Assembly (NCBI GenBank): GCA_934277845.1
Contig: CAKQVV010000095.1
Span: 1 to 6,438 of the forward strand
Direction: 5' to 3'
DNA: 6,438 nt
From: an uncultured Clostridia bacterium
GTDB taxonomy: Bacteria > Bacillota > Clostridia > Christensenellales > Pumilibacteraceae
Position 1 is the stretch's first letter. Every line of letters begins with the position of its first letter. The position numbers and the translations under genes are program-made. Positions 1 to 4,040 of this stretch are shown in pieces. The notes below the pieces were generated by a model. The model saw only the letters and a program-made list of their open reading frames with translations. It did no database searches and was not told the DNA's origin.

Positions 1-84
1 ATCACGGCTGCGGCGTTTTGTAAAGATTTTTCGCCGAAACCCACGGATCGACGGCAATAATTCGGTGAATTTTTCGTCGGCATG

Positions 85-112
85 TTTAGAAAAGCGCGAA
101 TACGCGAATAAT
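85..112 (+). promoter_or_regulatory. Weak candidate promoter for the spore-coat-type operon
   Basis: A -10-like AATAAT (107-112) lies 16 bp downstream of a poor -35-like TTTAGA (85-90), which would place transcription start just before the Shine-Dalgarno sequence of the first gene. The -10 overlaps a perfect 8-bp tandem duplication, CGCGAATA (95-102 and 103-110). I also looked for sporulation sigma patterns (sigma G, sigma K) and found no convincing spacing, so the true promoter may be different. Confidence 0.25.
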
Positions 113-126
113 GATAGTACAATTCC

Positions 127-133
127 AAGGAGG
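127..133 (+). promoter_or_regulatory. Ribosome binding site of the 65-residue protein
   Basis: AAGGAGG lies 11 bases upstream of the ATG at 145. It is a near-perfect Shine-Dalgarno sequence and fixes the start, choosing this short frame over the overlapping longer frame that opens at 111 and has no such site. Confidence 0.85.
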
Positions 134-144
134 ATATTATCAAA

Positions 145-342
145 ATGGCATCGAAAATGACGACCAAAACGTTGCAAGAGTTGTCCGAACTTTTAAACAG
201 CGAAGAACTCTGCTACAAGAAATGCTGCAATTACGTTTCCGAATGCAGCGATCCGGTGCTGAAAACCAAACTGGGCAGTTATGCCGACAACTGCAAATCG
301 CGTTTTCAGACACTTCTCAATTACCTGAACAACAATCAATAA
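145..342 (+). CDS. Small cysteine-rich ferritin-like/spore coat-type protein
   Basis: This 65-residue protein has no signal peptide or membrane segment. It looks like two amphipathic helices (about residues 7-32 and 38-62) joined by a short SECSDP turn. The pattern ELCYKKC..., then a D-P-x-L-K turn, then a second helix ending in TLLNYL, resembles the short ferritin-like/coat proteins of Clostridia ('EKLCIEKY...ACD..LK...H..TL'). The His usual in helix two of those proteins, as I remember them, is not present. Five cysteines (23, 27, 28, 34, 50) in 65 residues is unusual and would suit disulfide cross-linking or metal binding. It is the first gene of an operon; a CotF-like gene starts 14 bp after its stop with its own strong Shine-Dalgarno. 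The gene is probably real; the spore-coat role is inferred from family resemblance and the neighbour. It could equally be an uncharacterised small helical protein. Confidence 0.75.
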   Translation: MASKMTTKTLQELSELLNSEELCYKKCCNYVSECSDPVLKTKLGSYADNCKSRFQTLLNYLNNNQ

Positions 343-343
343 C

Positions 344-348
344 GGAGG
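344..348 (+). promoter_or_regulatory. Ribosome binding site that sets the start of the CotF-like gene
   Basis: GGAGG lies immediately after the upstream stop codon and 8 bases before the ATG at 357. It argues that translation begins at 357 and not at an upstream in-frame ATG at 111, which has no comparable site and would overlap the whole preceding gene. Confidence 0.8.
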
Positions 349-356
349 AAAACAAA

Positions 357-935
357 ATGCCTAACGCATCTACCGCAAAAAAGCCCGCAGCAAAGCCGAA
401 AACCGCTTCGCAGGCAAACAAAAAACCGTCGACCGCCGCCGCTAAACGCGGTGCGACCAAACCCAGGACCGCCGCGAAAAACGCGACCAGGACCGCCGCA
501 AAAACCGGCACGAACGCCAAAAAATCCGCCGGCGCGAACAAGCCTTCGCCCATAAAGACCGAAGCCGCGCTCAAAGCCGGCGCAAAAGTGCGCGCGACCG
601 AGTTTGCGCAGGATCAGTGCAAGCTCAGCGATTACGATATTATTTCGGACGTACTCGGCTCGCATAAAAACCTCGTTAAACTTTACGGCACCGCGCTTTG
701 CGAAATCGGCTGCAAAGACCTTCGCAACGTCGTCACGAGTAAGATGACCGAGTGTGCCGAGGCGCGGCATGTACAAAACCGAGCCGGCACCCGCTCAGAA
801 AGTCAAGGAAGCGCGTCAGCGTTTTTGCGGCTGTATCAAAAATATCAAAAAGTAAAACGTTTCGCGGTTCGGTTCCGCACGGGAAAATTGCAAAAAATAC
901 TCGCTCGCGTTCGGGCGGGTATTTTTTTGTGTTGA
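357..935 (+). CDS. CotF-like coat-type protein with H1-like basic tail, apparently frameshifted
   Basis: As read, this is a 192-residue protein. Residues 1-80 are a low-complexity tail rich in Lys, Ala, Thr and Pro (AAKPKTAS..., KRGATKPRTAAKNATRTAAK), much like a histone H1 C-terminal tail. Residues 90-135 (KLSDYDIISDVLGSHKNLVK..., then ALCEIGCKDLRN) match the start of the CotF/ferritin-like spore coat family, where 'D-x-L-x-x-x-K-x-x-x-x-x-Y' leads to a 'C-x-x-L-R' turn. From about residue 136 the frame becomes unlike the family (RHVQNRAGTRSESQGS...), runs through a strong terminator hairpin and stops in its T-tract. The expected ending, RGMYKTEPAPAQKVKEARQ, is present in another frame and stops at 855. 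The simplest reading is a frame-changing deletion or a sequence error near 757-770. It is the second gene of the operon, 14 bp downstream. A spore-coat role is inferred; a DNA-binding role of the tail is speculative. Confidence 0.65.
   Translation: MPNASTAKKPAAKPKTASQANKKPSTAAAKRGATKPRTAAKNATRTAAKTGTNAKKSAGANKPSPIKTEAALKAGAKVRATEFAQDQCKLSDYDIISDVLGSHKNLVKLYGTALCEIGCKDLRNVVTSKMTECAEARHVQNRAGTRSESQGSASAFLRLYQKYQKVKRFAVRFRTGKLQKILARVRAGIFLC
763..855 (+). pseudogene. Out-of-frame C-terminal remnant of the CotF-like gene
   Basis: In the frame of 763 the sequence encodes RGMYKTEPAPAQKVKEARQ followed by RFCGCIKNIKK and a TAA at 853-855. CotF-family proteins as I know them end in 'RGWY/RGMYK...PA...Q...A', so this is the natural end of the gene starting at 357. 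The ATG at 769 has no Shine-Dalgarno, so independent translation is unlikely. About 11 family-typical residues between the two helical parts also seem absent, so a net loss of 3n+2 bases (for example about 35) fits better than a single-base error. Confidence 0.65.
892..927 (+). terminator. Intrinsic terminator of the spore-coat-type operon
   Basis: An A-rich left arm (892-907) pairs with 912-927 through about 16 base pairs around a 4-base CGTT loop, and the right arm ends in seven T's (922-928). Two positions (901:918 and 905:914) are T:G, which form wobble pairs in RNA read on the plus strand but A-C mismatches on the minus strand, so it is best suited to plus-strand transcripts. It may also act weakly on the convergent uxuA transcript. 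Confidence 0.85.
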
Positions 936-1087
936 TGCTTTTTATAAGGGTTATCAGCGGTTTGGTGCCGGGGATTCCGACTTTATATTTACCTTCCCCG
1001 CTCGGGAGAAAGCCTAGCCGAACTACGTGTGAAATCACGGACTATGAGCGGCTTGATTATCCTATCTTAATAAAATATTCGTAAAAC

Positions 1088-2125
1088 TTACTTGCGTTCT
1101 TTTTCGGCGGCTTCGAACAAGCCGTTGAGATACGTCGCGCCCATTGCGCGGTCGTACAAGCCGTAGCCGGGTTTGCCGCTCTCGCCCCACACGTTTCTGC
1201 CGTGATCGGGACGGACGTAGCCGTCGAAACCGTTGTCGACGAGTGCTTTGACTATGCCGTACATATCGAGAGATCCGCCGGACGACAGGTGTCCGGTTTC
1301 GGCAAAGTCGCGCTCGCCCGAGTACTTGATATTGCGAAGGTGCGCAAAGTAAATTCTGCCCTCTTTGGCGTACTTCGCGGCGAGGCGAACGAGGTCCGGT
1401 CTGCCTGCGCCGAGGCTTCCGGTGCAGAAAGTCAAGCCGTTGCGTCTACTCGGTACTGCGGCAAAAAGGCGGTCAAGATCGGCTTCGGTCGAAACTATGC
1501 GCGGAAGTCCGAAAAGGTCCCACGGCGGATCGTCCGGGTGAACCGCCATGTTCACATCACATTCATCCAGAACGGGAACTAATTTATTGAGGAAATAAAC
1601 ATAGTTCTCGAACAGTTGTTCGTGCGTGACGGTCGAATAAGCGTCGAGGAGCGAACGAAGTTCGTCTTTGGTGTAACTTTCGTCCCAGCCGGGCAACGAA
1701 AGGTTGGCGGGATCGAGTTTTAAGATATCCTCTTCACGGTAAGCAAGACTGACTGAACCGTCGGCGTTGACATGCCCCAGCACGGTGCGCACCCAGTCGA
1801 AAACGGGCATGAAGTTGTAACAAATACACTTGACTCCGGCAGCGGCAAGGCGGCGGATATTCGTCTTGTAAGCCTCGATATATTCGTCGCGCTTGCCGCG
1901 TCCGAGTTTGATGTCCTCGTGCACCGGCACACTCTCGATCACTTCCATTTCCAGCCCTTTTTCGTCGCAAGCATTCTTTAAGGCGGCGATGGATTCGTTG
2001 CTCCACACCCCGCCCGGCGCAACGTCGTACACGGCGGTCACGACGCCCGTCATACCGGGAATCTGACGAATATACTCCGGCGGTATCGAGTCGCTTAGCC
2101 CGTACCACCTGAACGTCATTTTCAT
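1088..2125 (-). CDS. uxuA: Mannonate dehydratase (EC 4.2.1.8)
   Basis: UxuA dehydrates D-mannonate to 2-keto-3-deoxy-D-gluconate in cytoplasmic hexuronate (glucuronate) breakdown. The 345-residue protein is full length for the shorter Firmicutes form. Family motifs appear in order along the xylose-isomerase-like TIM barrel: N-terminal MTFRWYGLSDSIPPEYIRQI, AGVKCICYNFMPVFDW (96-111), MAVHPDDPPWDLFGLPRI (193-210), TFCTGSLGAG (232-241), FAHLRN (260-265), GHLSSGGSLDM (278-288) and RPDHGR (305-310). The metal-binding set known for this enzyme (two His, Cys, Asp) corresponds to His196, Cys234, His262 and Asp307, with His308 beside it as the likely acid/base residue; all are present. The ATG at 2125 has AAGGAG 8 bases upstream. 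It is the second gene of a minus-strand operon, 26 bp after a Gfo/Idh/MocA dehydrogenase. Identification is very secure. Confidence 0.96.
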   Translation of the reverse strand: MKMTFRWYGLSDSIPPEYIRQIPGMTGVVTAVYDVAPGGVWSNESIAALKNACDEKGLEMEVIESVPVHEDIKLGRGKRDEYIEAYKTNIRRLAAAGVKCICYNFMPVFDWVRTVLGHVNADGSVSLAYREEDILKLDPANLSLPGWDESYTKDELRSLLDAYSTVTHEQLFENYVYFLNKLVPVLDECDVNMAVHPDDPPWDLFGLPRIVSTEADLDRLFAAVPSRRNGLTFCTGSLGAGRPDLVRLAAKYAKEGRIYFAHLRNIKYSGERDFAETGHLSSGGSLDMYGIVKALVDNGFDGYVRPDHGRNVWGESGKPGYGLYDRAMGATYLNGLFEAAEKERK

Positions 2126-2133
2126 AATTTATT

Positions 2134-2139
2134 CTCCTT
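2134..2139 (-). promoter_or_regulatory. Ribosome binding site of uxuA
   Basis: On the minus strand AAGGAG lies 8 bases before the ATG at 2125, inside the short gap after the dehydrogenase stop codon. It supports this start over the second methionine two codons downstream. Confidence 0.8.
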
Positions 2140-2151
2140 ATGTGATTGATT

Positions 2152-3150
2152 TTACAGTTTGCGAAGGTCGAGCGCGATCCTTTCGCCGCGGCTTTCGTAC
2201 AGCGCGAGTATCACGCTGACCGCGCGGAACGCTTCCGTAACGCCTATCGGGAACTTTCGCCCGGACTTAACGCAGTCGTAAAAGTCGCGGACAAGGTGCA
2301 AGTGACCGTTGCCCCAGTAATCCTTGGCGATTATGTCAGTCTTTTCGTTAACGACGACGGTGTTGCCCGCCTTGTCGAAAACCTTGTTGCCGAACGCCGT
2401 GTACAGTCCCTTGTCGGTCGTGAGCGAAATGATAACGGGCGTGTCGGAAACGGACGCGGTAGTCGCGTAAAAATTCGCTTTCGCGCCGCTTTGAAACTCG
2501 ATATAGATTTCCGCGGTATCCTCTTCGTCGATCGTGCCTTTCAGGTGATTGTTGCTCACCGTGCCGGTGACGGCAACGGGTTCGCCCAGCATCCACAGCG
2601 TAAGGTCGAGCGTATGTATCGCCTGATTCATCATGACGCCGCCGCCCTCGGTCGTTTTGCGTCCGCGCCAGTCTGTCGAAAGGTAATACTTCTCGTCGCG
2701 CGACCACGGTACTGCGGCAAAAATGCCTTTCGCGCCCTCGTCCGCAACTATCGAACGCAGTTTTTCGTTGGTTTCGAGATAGCGGTTCTGAAAGCACACG
2801 CCCATAACCGCCGTACTCTTCGCTTCGGCGGCTTTGACGGCGCGGTACTGTTCGAAAGTTATGCACACGGGCTTTTCGCAAAGCACGTTTATTCCGCGAT
2901 TAAGCGCGGCTATGCTCATGTTTGCATGCTCCCAGTGCGGCGTGCAGATATGTACCACGTCCGGCTTTACTTCGTCGAACATTTTTTCGTAATCGGTATA
3001 GGTCGCAGCCGCGATACCGTGTCTTTCGAGTAATGCTTGCGCTTTCCCTTCGTCGAGATCGCAAATCGCGGCAATGTTAAGCCCGAGATGCTTTATTACG
3101 TCTATATGTGTATTGGCGATCGCTCCGCAACCGATTATAGCGGTTTTCAT
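2152..3150 (-). CDS. Gfo/Idh/MocA-family NAD(P)-dependent sugar oxidoreductase
   Basis: From the ATG at 3150 the protein is 332 residues. The N-terminal Rossmann fold shows the GxGxxA dinucleotide loop (MKTAIIGCGAIANTH, Gly7/Gly9/Ala12) and an acidic residue after strand two (ICDLDEGKA, Asp31) that usually favours NAD. The hallmark VHICTPHWEHANMSIAALNRG...CEKP follows, with Glu92-Lys93-Pro94 near the nicotinamide, then GGGVMMNQAIHTLDLTLWMLG, whose His179 is the usual catalytic His. The C-terminal alpha/beta domain (about 120-290) is typical. An upstream in-frame ATG at 3192 is rejected because GGAGGG stands 4 bases before 3150 and the family fold begins there. It is first in an operon with uxuA, so it probably oxidises or reduces a uronate-derived sugar or a liberated glycoside. 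The exact substrate cannot be read from the sequence, and it is not of the usual UxuB type. Confidence 0.92.
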   Translation of the reverse strand: MKTAIIGCGAIANTHIDVIKHLGLNIAAICDLDEGKAQALLERHGIAAATYTDYEKMFDEVKPDVVHICTPHWEHANMSIAALNRGINVLCEKPVCITFEQYRAVKAAEAKSTAVMGVCFQNRYLETNEKLRSIVADEGAKGIFAAVPWSRDEKYYLSTDWRGRKTTEGGGVMMNQAIHTLDLTLWMLGEPVAVTGTVSNNHLKGTIDEEDTAEIYIEFQSGAKANFYATTASVSDTPVIISLTTDKGLYTAFGNKVFDKAGNTVVVNEKTDIIAKDYWGNGHLHLVRDFYDCVKSGRKFPIGVTEAFRAVSVILALYESRGERIALDLRKL

Positions 3151-3154
3151 TGTT

Positions 3155-3160
3155 CCCTCC
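3155..3160 (-). promoter_or_regulatory. Ribosome binding site deciding the dehydrogenase start
   Basis: On the minus strand GGAGGG lies 4 bases upstream of the ATG at 3150. The spacing is short but the site is strong. The alternative ATG at 3192 would add 14 non-family residues and would have this site inside the coding sequence. Confidence 0.75.
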
Positions 3161-3210
3161 GAGTTTTGTGCGGGATATTTTGGAAATAACACGCTGACTT
3201 CACGTTATTA

Positions 3211-3256
3211 TCCCCTCATCAGTCGCTACGCGCCGGCTTCACCCGAGGGGGAAGCT
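3211..3256. repeat. Diverged palindromic repeat in the dehydrogenase operon leader
   Basis: The stretch TCCCCTCATCAGTCGCTACG, then a GC-rich centre, then GAGGGGGAAGC, matches the layout of the second half of the 147-bp repeat unit (CCCTCAGTCGCTGCGCGACA, then a stem ending in GGGAGCC). CCCCTC (3212-3217) can pair with GAGGGG (3245-3250). It lies in the predicted 5' leader of the dehydrogenase-uxuA transcript, downstream of the best promoter, so it would be transcribed as structured RNA. Homology is judged by eye and the copy is diverged. Confidence 0.6.
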
Positions 3257-3319
3257 TGATTTAAAGGTACGCGTTTCAACAGTCATAGTTCAAGTTTTGT
3301 TTTTATTTCCTACATCGAT

Positions 3320-3349
3320 ATTTTACCACGGAATGCGCCAAAAATGCAA
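3320..3349 (-). promoter_or_regulatory. Sigma-A-type promoter of the dehydrogenase-uxuA operon
   Basis: Read on the minus strand, TTGCAT (-35, 3344-3349) and TAAAAT (-10, 3320-3325) are separated by 18 bp, with a TGG immediately before the -10 that gives an extended -10 (TGn). Transcription would start near 3313, leaving a leader of about 160 nt that contains a palindromic repeat. This is the best promoter match upstream of the dehydrogenase. Confidence 0.65.
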
Positions 3350-3364
3350 CGGTTAACGATTGCA
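3345..3364. promoter_or_regulatory. Candidate operator: 20-bp imperfect palindrome at the promoter
   Basis: TGCAACGGTTAACGATTGCA matches its own reverse complement at 16 of 20 positions: outer arms TGCAA/TTGCA and a GTTAAC core. It overlaps the -35 hexamer of the operon promoter, where a bound repressor would block RNA polymerase. Size and symmetry suit a LacI- or GntR-type regulator, both of which commonly control hexuronate genes. No regulator gene is in the window, so the partner is unknown. Confidence 0.5.
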
Positions 3365-3547
3365 AATACCGCTTTATTTTGCGTTCTCTACGAGTTTTTT
3401 GCAATGCGTATATCGGCACGGTTTTTGATAAGGATAGTATCCGCTCCATGGCGGGGATTCCACGCTCGGCGTACCGCCTCGCTCTGAATGACCGTTGAAA
3501 CCGGAAAGTTTGCGTTCGATTAACAATCCCTCAGTCGCTGCGCGACA

Positions 3548-3575
3548 GCTCCCTTTACACAAGGGAGCCTTTTTT
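3548..3575 (+). terminator. Terminator-like hairpin in repeat copy 1
   Basis: GCTCCCTT (3548-3555) and AAGGGAGC (3561-3568) form a perfect 8-bp stem around TACAC, followed by C and six T's (3570-3575). A second small stem, GTCGC/GCGAC (3534-3538 with 3542-3546), precedes it. No plus-strand gene lies just upstream, so it may only be the inherent structure of the repeat, though it could insulate against plus-strand transcription into the LamG gene. Confidence 0.55.
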
Positions 3576-3694
3576 AAGGATTATTATCCGCTCCATGGCG
3601 GGGATTCCACGCTCGGCGTGCCGCCTCGCTCTGAATTACCGTTGAAACCGGAAAGTTTGCGTTCGATTAACAATCCCTCAGTCGCTGCGCGATA

Positions 3695-3722
3695 GCTCCC
3701 TTTACACAAGGGAGCCTTTTTT
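3695..3722 (+). terminator. Terminator-like hairpin in repeat copy 2
   Basis: This is the same 8-bp GCTCCCTT/AAGGGAGC stem and T6 tail as in copy 1, 147 bp further on. In the preceding small stem one arm has changed from GCGAC to GCGAT, which keeps pairing through a G-U wobble on the plus strand. Confidence 0.55.
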
Positions 3723-3825
3723 AAGGATTATTATCCGCTCCATGGCGGGGATTCCACGCTCGGCGTGTCGCCTCGCTCTGAATGACAAGGGAGAACGTGG
3801 GCTTTTCGTTATTATTTTTAAATTT

Positions 3826-3842
3826 AACGTGCAGTTCACGTT
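3826..3842. other. Small perfect hairpin AACGTG/CACGTT
   Basis: AACGTG (3826-3831) and CACGTT (3837-3842) are perfect inverted repeats with a 5-base loop, sitting between the tandem array and the inverted repeat element. GAACGTG also occurs at 3793-3799. There is no adjacent T-tract, so it is not a typical terminator. The role is unknown. Confidence 0.35.
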
Positions 3843-3850
3843 CTTAACCG

Positions 3851-3913
3851 TCATTCAGAGGAGCAAAACTATTGCACAAGTAATAGGGCAATAGTCTTGC
3901 GACGTGGAATCCC
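3851..3913 (-). repeat. Inverted palindromic element with a 13-bp core stem
   Basis: Read on the minus strand the element starts GGGATTCCACG and ends CTCTGAATGA, the same ends as part A of the 147-bp unit, but the centre differs. GCAAAACTATTGC (plus strand 3863-3875) pairs with GCAATAGTCTTGC (3888-3900) around a 12-base loop, 12 of 13 positions matching. Its orientation is opposite to the tandem array. It looks like a short non-coding palindromic (MITE-like) repeat sharing terminal sequences with the array. Confidence 0.65.
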
Positions 3914-3927
3914 ATACAACAGAGAAG

Positions 3928-3945
3928 CAATTACCCTTTTAATTG
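3928..3945. other. Small AT-rich hairpin CAATTA/TAATTG
   Basis: A perfect 6-bp inverted repeat (3928-3933 with 3940-3945) has a CCCTTT loop. It is too short and too AT-rich to assign a function and is recorded only as visible structure. Confidence 0.25.
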
Positions 3946-3973
3946 TCCCTCGCCTATTCTGCCGTTTAAACGA

Positions 3974-4005
3974 CTTAAGCCCGCGGGAAAACCCACGGAC
4001 TCAAG
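3974..4005 (-). terminator. Probable transcription-end hairpin of the LamG gene
   Basis: A 14-bp stem (4005-3992 with 3987-3974 in minus-strand order) has a TTTT loop and lies 35 bases after the stop codon of the LamG gene. Three positions form G-U wobble pairs in minus-strand RNA but A-C mismatches in plus-strand RNA, so selection for RNA structure on the minus strand is likely. The following U-tract is weak (TCGTTT), running into a CGTTTAAACG palindrome (3963-3972), so termination efficiency is uncertain. Confidence 0.6.
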
Positions 4006-4040
4006 CCGAGAAGTATGATTAAGAAGTCGGCAAAGCGAAG

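Larger units (their letters stand above)
3441..3786. repeat. 147-bp tandem repeat, about 2.4 copies
   Basis: Unit copies begin with CCGCTCCATGGCGGGGATTC at 3441, 3588 and 3735, exactly 147 bp apart. Copies one and two are complete and almost identical; I see three differences (for example GTACCG/GTGCCG and GCGACAG/GCGATAG). Copy three stops after the first 52 bp. Similarity weakens upstream to an AAGGAT...TAT stub at 3431-3440. Each full unit joins two sub-elements: part A (GGGATTCCACG ... CTCTGAATGAC) and part B (CCCTCAGTCGC ... GGGAGCC plus T's), linked by CGTTGAAACCGGAAAGTTTG and an ATTAACAA stretch. Both sub-elements look like dispersed short palindromic repeats of gut Firmicutes, here as a fused, tandemly amplified pair. 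Because 147 is a multiple of three, spurious repetitive frames result. Confidence 0.92.
3151..4040. other. Gene-free intergenic region with promoter, repeats and hairpins
   Basis: About 890 bp separate the dehydrogenase start from the LamG gene stop. No frame in it has a credible start with a ribosome binding site or a recognisable protein. From left to right it holds the dehydrogenase leader with one palindromic repeat (3211-3256), the promoter and palindrome (3320-3364), a tandem 147-bp repeat (3441-3786), an AACGTG/CACGTT hairpin (3826-3842), an inverted repeat element (3851-3913), a small CAATTA/TAATTG hairpin (3928-3945) and a 14-bp hairpin behind the LamG gene (3974-4005). Both flanking genes are on the minus strand. 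Confidence 0.8.

Noticed and set aside
1..60. Possible C-terminal end of an upstream plus-strand gene (19 codons to a TAA at 58-60)
   Set aside because: It is too short to judge; another frame is also open from the edge to 160, and neither resembles a known protein.
336..776. Minus-strand frames opposite the Lys/Ala-rich gene
   Set aside because: Their Gly/Ala/Phe-rich low-complexity translations mirror the repetitive AAA/GCC codons of the plus-strand tail; no Shine-Dalgarno.
769..855. Independent mini-gene starting at the ATG at 769
   Set aside because: It has no Shine-Dalgarno and matches only the C-terminal end of the CotF-like family, so it is better explained as the displaced end of the upstream gene.
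960..1045. tRNA-like 3' end on the minus strand (AATCCCCGGCACCA)
   Set aside because: The T-arm does not pair and no matching 5' acceptor strand (GCCGGGG) lies at the right distance, so no cloverleaf can be drawn.
752..1084. A separate 110-residue plus-strand gene downstream of the coat-type operon
   Set aside because: It has no ribosome binding site, crosses the intrinsic terminator and overlaps the CotF-like gene in a non-homologous frame.
2146..3033. Plus-strand open frame (295 codons) opposite the dehydrogenase
   Set aside because: The minus strand carries a full Gfo/Idh/MocA protein with all hallmarks. The plus frame is Arg/Val-rich with no family signal.
3151..3192. Longer N-terminus of the dehydrogenase starting at 3192
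   Set aside because: The 14 extra residues are not Rossmann-like and the strong GGAGGG site sits just before the ATG at 3150.
3495..3695. Plus-strand frame with a 49-residue internal repeat (LRSINNPSVAARQLPLHKGAF)
   Set aside because: It is a translation of the 147-bp non-coding repeat, which keeps frame because 147 is divisible by three. It spans terminator-like hairpins and has no ribosome binding site.
3441..3786. CRISPR array
   Set aside because: The repeating unit is 147 bp with whole-unit identity, not short repeats with unique spacers, and no cas gene is present.
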